A stretch of DNA of 64,000 nucleotides from Typha latifolia. Lineage: Eukaryota; Streptophyta; Magnoliopsida; Poales; Typhaceae. This document shows, piece after piece, positions 59,925-64,000 of the stretch (position 1 is its first letter; every line of letters starts with the position of its first letter). The translations under genes and the position numbers were made by a program. The notes under the pieces are model-generated. The model worked only from the letters and a program-made list of their open reading frames with translations, searched no databases and was not told where the DNA came from. Location: contig CM034105.1 of the NCBI GenBank assembly GCA_019914945.1, positions 12,896,001 to 12,960,000 of the forward strand. Reading direction: 5' to 3'.

Positions 59925-61329
59925 GTTAAGCTTTCGGATGGCGTTGCAGGGCATTTGAACACTTTATCAAAACTTCAAATTTGCATTATCAGGTTAGAAC
60001 GTTCAAACGCAATTGGTTGATGTTCGAAGACAAATGTTGTTTTCACGTTCAATCGTCTAAACTTCGTTGGCATAGAGTTTGATAGGAGAAGCTTGAGGCT
60101 AAAAGTAGTCTAGAAATAATAAATTAATATTACAATGAATAGGTTCAACTTAGCGAACTCAATCTCCTAAATAAAGTGACTTTTTTTGCAAAAAAAAATT
60201 TGTAGACTGATTATATTTCAATATATCGATTATAACTTGATACAAACATAAGGAAAAATAGGACAAGAGCCATATAAGCAAATCCTACACTTGATTGAAG
60301 TACAAACTGAATAATAATTAATACATGTATCATAATAAGAACTCAAGCTTATAAAAAATGGAGGAGATAGGTTAGAACTCAAGCTTACTTTCATGGAATA
60401 AAGTATAAAATGTTAAGTACTCTTAAATTATAAATAACTTTACCGCAAGCTTAGAAACCTGCAACGCTAAAAAAATTTAAGTATATAACCCTACAATTTT
60501 GCTTGCAAGCTGGGCTCGCATCAATTAAACCAAGTTACAAGACTTACCTATATATAATAAAAAACGTAACCTTAACACCTGTGAGCCTACAACATCAGAG
60601 GACAATTTAGTCTATTTTTCCTACATATCCTCATTTTCCCTCCAAACTAACATATAATCTTTTAAAATTTTCAAATGTCATATAAAAATTAGTAATTATA
60701 TTTCTAACTTAATTCACAACCAAATACTTATATATCTTTTTAGTCTAATTCAAGCTAAAACTATGGCTAAGAAATGAGATCAATTAGCCAAGTTCAACTG
60801 CTAGACTCACAATCTGAGCCTCGAGGAATTGATGTGCAGTTCAACAATCAAAGTAGTTTAGAAAAGTCTTCGTTTAGTATTTGGATAGCAAAGTCTTCCT
60901 TTTATATGGTGATAATATGCTTCACTGAGGCTCTATTTCAATTTCATCATTTCCTTTAAATTTTCCTTTTAATCGGATTCCTGAGTGGGATGATGCATGG
61001 ATAGCATCTAAATTCATATCAACTTAATACTTTCTAATATTTTAATTTTAATTTTAATTTTAATTTCAGATCGTCTACTCTCTTTTTTTTTTTTAATGAA
61101 CAGTGTTGGGCTAGAAAATATTCAAGCCCAAACTCCCAGACTGTTTGGTTCAGGGGCTTCAGTGAAAAGATTAAAATAAATAAAATCCGAAAACAAATTT
61201 ATAGGCAAGCTGAGGGGCCAAACTGCAAAAAGTAGTGGATCACCCTTAAAACTATCAGGCTATTCCCGCTATTGCGATAAACTCTATCACGAAATTACTC
61301 TCAATATATCGCGAGATAAATAACACCCA

Positions 61330-61615
61330 CGTCAAGCCCGCTCGGGTGTTGGGGGGGGGGGGTGGGGGGAGGTTGTTTCCATAAATGGAAAGCCCGGAAC
61401 CGGTCCGTATCCCTTTAACGCACCCAACTGCCCGTTGGATTCAACCTCGTCTTCCGACCCACGCCACTGGATTGGCTGGTACTCCTGGGGCCCAAAAGGG
61501 CCTCACTTGTACGCCGCAAGTTACTCTGGGTAGTCCCCTTCCGTCAAACTTCGCGCCGGCTGTTTTGCTCGTAATCACTCCTTCGGGGAAACCGTGGGTC
61601 TCTCTTTTAGAAATA
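61330..61615. other. GC-rich block with long G tract
   Basis: A block of about 285 bases that is clearly GC-rich amid AT-rich DNA. It begins with a run of eleven G followed by tggggggagg at about 61351-61372. It is open for 74-77 codons on each strand, but neither translation resembles a known protein. It lies 1.4 kb upstream of the next gene and could be a remnant exon, a distal promoter or a transposon piece. Confidence 0.3.
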
Positions 61616-62975
61616 TAGAAATTATCGACATTTAACAAGGACTTTTTTGCATTATTATCTTCCAAGTTAAATAATTAAAAATTAACTCATAAATAAACTA
61701 ATTAATTGAAAATTTAAAGTTCTAACTTCTATACACAAACTCTTAAGAACATTAATCCTGTGCTAATCTTTCTTGCCGACATTAAGGACGAATAAATTAC
61801 AAGGTTCCAAAAACTTGGGAGAATGGTCATTTTCGCCAATAATGTCATCACTCCAAAACTCTACAGTAATATTGGTGTGGATAATAATTAGTACGTCGGT
61901 TCCCATTCCTTTTCTTTTATTATATATATTAATTAAACTCAAACAACATAATCTGTTAACCAAATTGAGAAGCAATTCCAACCCAACCATCTTTCCAAAT
62001 TCTGTGGTCCTTAAATAGCTTGATAAAGAAAGATTAAACAATATTAATATGCTTTTTGCCGACACAATGATATATTATTAGATAGAATATACTATTGGAT
62101 GCATACTAACACAATAATTATTAATATTAAATAATTATTGTCCCACTATTTGTTTAATTAGGAGGGATGATTGTGTTGGTGTACATGTAATTTTTCTTTT
62201 CCTATGTCGGCATTAATAAAGAGATACAGGTAATTGATTTCAGTTGGTGATGGAATAAAGAGGTTTTATATTTAATTATATTAGATCCTGAATTATTATC
62301 TATTTGAAGATAGATTCTCTAATTGATTTATGGTGCAGTTATTCATAGTCTTAATTATACTAAGACTAATTAAATTATCATATTATTTTTATTGAAATTT
62401 TTATTTTTGTGTCACATAGACCTTGTGAATAATTAAAAGTGTGTTAATTATTTATATTTATAATAATATTTTTAAAGAAAAAAAAAAGAGAAATTTTAAT
62501 TTATTAAGAGTAATAGTTCCGCGAAATATATGTTTCACCAAAGATGGTTTAGGAGAGAGAGGTAAGTGAAAAATAAGTTATAGGTGGGGGATTTAAATGT
62601 AATTATCTCATGTTCTTGTTTCTTATTTATCTAATTTAATTTAATCCCACTCATATTTCAGGTGTGAAATTGTAAATTAGCCATTAAAAGGTTTTGTTTC
62701 CACTGTAAGCGTCTATGTTTTCCGGTGCGCACGCATTTGGGCGGTAAGTGGATACCGTGGGCGATCGAGAGTTTTCGTTCGATTTCTCGTCTACGGGGGG
62801 GAAGGAGAAATTGCGCGCGAGAGTCGACTTTTGCGTATAAACCCCTATATTGTTCAAATATTACGATCTTCTTTATAGCACTATCACAACCAACCATTCT
62901 TTTCTCTATAAAAGCTGAAGTTTCTCAACAGTGCCATCCTCCTCCGCACTACAACTAGAAGAAGGAAAGCAAAAG

Positions 62976-63410
62976 ATGAAACGAAGCAGAGCAGAGCTCT
63001 CTCCGTCAGAGCAGCCCGCCAAAACCGAGCGCCGATACAAGGAGACGACTCCCAAATCCACACCAAAGTCGTCGCCGAAGCTTCTCCACAAGCCCAGGAA
63101 GCTAGAAGCAGAGGAGAAGGAGCCTTCCACCTCTTCCTTCTCCTCCTCCTCTCCTCCTCTGGAGAGGGAAGCGGAGGAGAGCCCACCAATTGGCGTGGAC
63201 TCCTTGGGGGAGTTGTTTGGGTGGTGGTCTTGTGGAGTCGATGAGGAGATGCTCTTGGGTTGGTTCCCTTTCGTGGACGAAGACTTCCTCTGCCATGAGA
63301 GCAGAGGAGGGGGAGGTGGGTTGGGGGCATTTTGGGAAGAGGGGATGGTGGATTTGCATGATATATGGCAGCTTCAGAACATTCATGAGGTGCCCAATTC
63401 GACCAAGTGA
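62976..63410 (+). CDS. Small plant protein of unknown function
   Basis: A single-exon frame of 144 residues. The first half is Lys/Ser/Pro-rich and basic. The second half is acidic and aromatic: DSLGELFGWWSCGVDEEML, LLGWFPFVDEDFL, a Gly run, GAFWEEGMVDLHDIWQLQ and IHEVPNS. The short W-F-x-F-V-D-E-D-F core and IWQLQxIHE ending look conserved, as in a plant-specific small protein family, but I cannot name it. There is no signal peptide, membrane segment or known domain. A TATA box (CTATAAAA, 62906-62913) lies 63 bases upstream of the ATG, which supports this start and strand. A 219-codon frame on the opposite strand spans the same DNA but reads as low-complexity Pro/Arg and is rejected. Confidence 0.72.
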   Translation: MKRSRAELSPSEQPAKTERRYKETTPKSTPKSSPKLLHKPRKLEAEEKEPSTSSFSSSSPPLEREAEESPPIGVDSLGELFGWWSCGVDEEMLLGWFPFVDEDFLCHESRGGGGGLGAFWEEGMVDLHDIWQLQNIHEVPNSTK

Positions 63411-64000
63411 GAGATAGAAGAAGCAAAGGGATGTGGGAATTGAAGAGATTTAGAAGAATAAGAGGAAGGAAAGAGAAAGGTGGTAGCTTTATTCTTCTTC
63501 TTCTTCTTCTTTTGGTTCTGTTTTTTGGATTCTTTTCTTTCATTCTCTTTGTACAAATAGTAAAAGGATCAGGAAGGAAAATAGGGTGAAACTTTTATGG
63601 GGATTACAAACAGCTTTGTTGGTACTTCTAATTTCTGTGAGCAATGTTCTGATGAAGGAATTGTTAAGCCTCTGTTTACTTGTCTTTTGGAGCAAGGAAT
63701 GAAACTCTTCCATGGAGATTGCTGCAATGTGGCTAAACTAATCCGCCCTCTTCTCTTCTGGATAAACAGTGATTTCAATGTCAACTTGCAAACATGGGTG
63801 GCAAAAAGTTGATCTTCCACGATAACTCGATTTTTAAACTGATTTAAATTTAATTGGATCGTTTAGGATCGATCCACTTTTAATCCAAAGTATTTAACGG
63901 TTCATATTTATTATCTCAAATCGGTTTATAACTTAACTAGTCAATCCATTTATGATAATATTTTGTTTATAACATGATAAATGAGTCTCAAGAGTCTTTT
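63411..64000. other. 3' region of the last gene and window end
   Basis: Probably the 3' untranslated region of the 62976 gene, with a (CTT)n run at about 63494-63511, followed by AT-rich DNA. The open frame 63597-63812 has no recognised similarity. Nothing else is visible. Confidence 0.55.

Larger units (their letters stand above)
58040..62975. other. Long intergenic interval with direct repeats
   Basis: The first 200 bases are the promoter of NRR-like copy 2 and contain several tgacg/gacgt cores near 58130-58200. Two long direct repeats (59071-59413 and 59577-59924) and a GC-rich block (61330-61615) are listed separately. No coding exon is supported. The last 280 bases are the promoter and leader of the next gene, with a TATA box CTATAAAA at 62906-62913. 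Confidence 0.55.

Noticed and set aside
62884..63543. 219-codon open frame on the minus strand
   Set aside because: It is antisense to the 62976-63410 gene and translates to low-complexity Pro/Arg/Ser text. The TATA box and conserved-looking protein support the plus strand.
1..64000. CRISPR arrays, bacterial operons, viral or organellar insertions
   Set aside because: No spaced identical repeats, no Shine-Dalgarno-linked gene runs, and no viral or organelle gene text seen; rbcS here is a nuclear gene with introns and a transit peptide.

Overview
This is a nuclear segment of a flowering plant. Genes are split by GT-AG introns, intergenic DNA is AT-rich, and the families present are plant-specific: a NAC factor, two LOB-domain (LBD) factors, a CLE peptide, MIR319, rbcS, DUF1666 and NRR/NIMIN-type NPR1 interactors. 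GC-rich coding exons in AT-rich surroundings and two NRR-like genes suggest a monocot outside the grasses. That is an inference with modest confidence. There are no bacterial, organellar, CRISPR or operon features.

Layout. 3.4-8.8 kb (-): an eight-exon alpha/beta hydrolase of the monoacylglycerol lipase / caffeoylshikimate esterase type, with a decayed LRR receptor-like gene in its fourth intron. 11.3-13.3 kb (-): a six-exon DUF1666 membrane-anchored protein. 16.3-17.4 kb (+): a NAM/CUC-type NAC factor. 20.3-20.5 kb (+): a MIR319 hairpin. 22.2 kb (+) and 31.6 kb (-): two convergent class II LBD genes, clearly paralogs, sharing an intron position and a TATA context. 34.4 kb (+): a CLE prepropeptide with a Cys-bearing CLE motif. 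37.5-42.6 kb (-): a Mn-type cation diffusion facilitator (MTP) with three alternative, phase-compatible coding first exons. 43.5-44.2 kb (+): a RuBisCO small subunit gene with an I-box/G-box promoter. 47.7-48.4 kb (+): a conserved plant protein of unknown function. 54.7-55.2 and 57.7-58.0 kb (-): two NRR/NIMIN-like genes separated by a LINE fragment. 63.0-63.4 kb (+): a small acidic protein I cannot name.

The spaces hold mostly small, decayed transposons: two hAT-like MITEs, a three-copy MITE-like family, a solo LTR with a near-intact target duplication, a probable copia-type LTR region, a LINE 3' fragment, and tandem or direct repeats. The genes do not form a pathway cluster. Development and signalling genes (NAC, MIR319, LBD, CLE), defence regulators (NRR-like) and housekeeping genes (rbcS, MTP, lipase) simply lie side by side. 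The most unusual items are the triplicated MTP first exon, the CLE variant whose stop codon overlaps a splice-donor consensus, and the mirrored LBD pair. All gene models come from reading splice signals and family similarity by eye; no transcript data were available.
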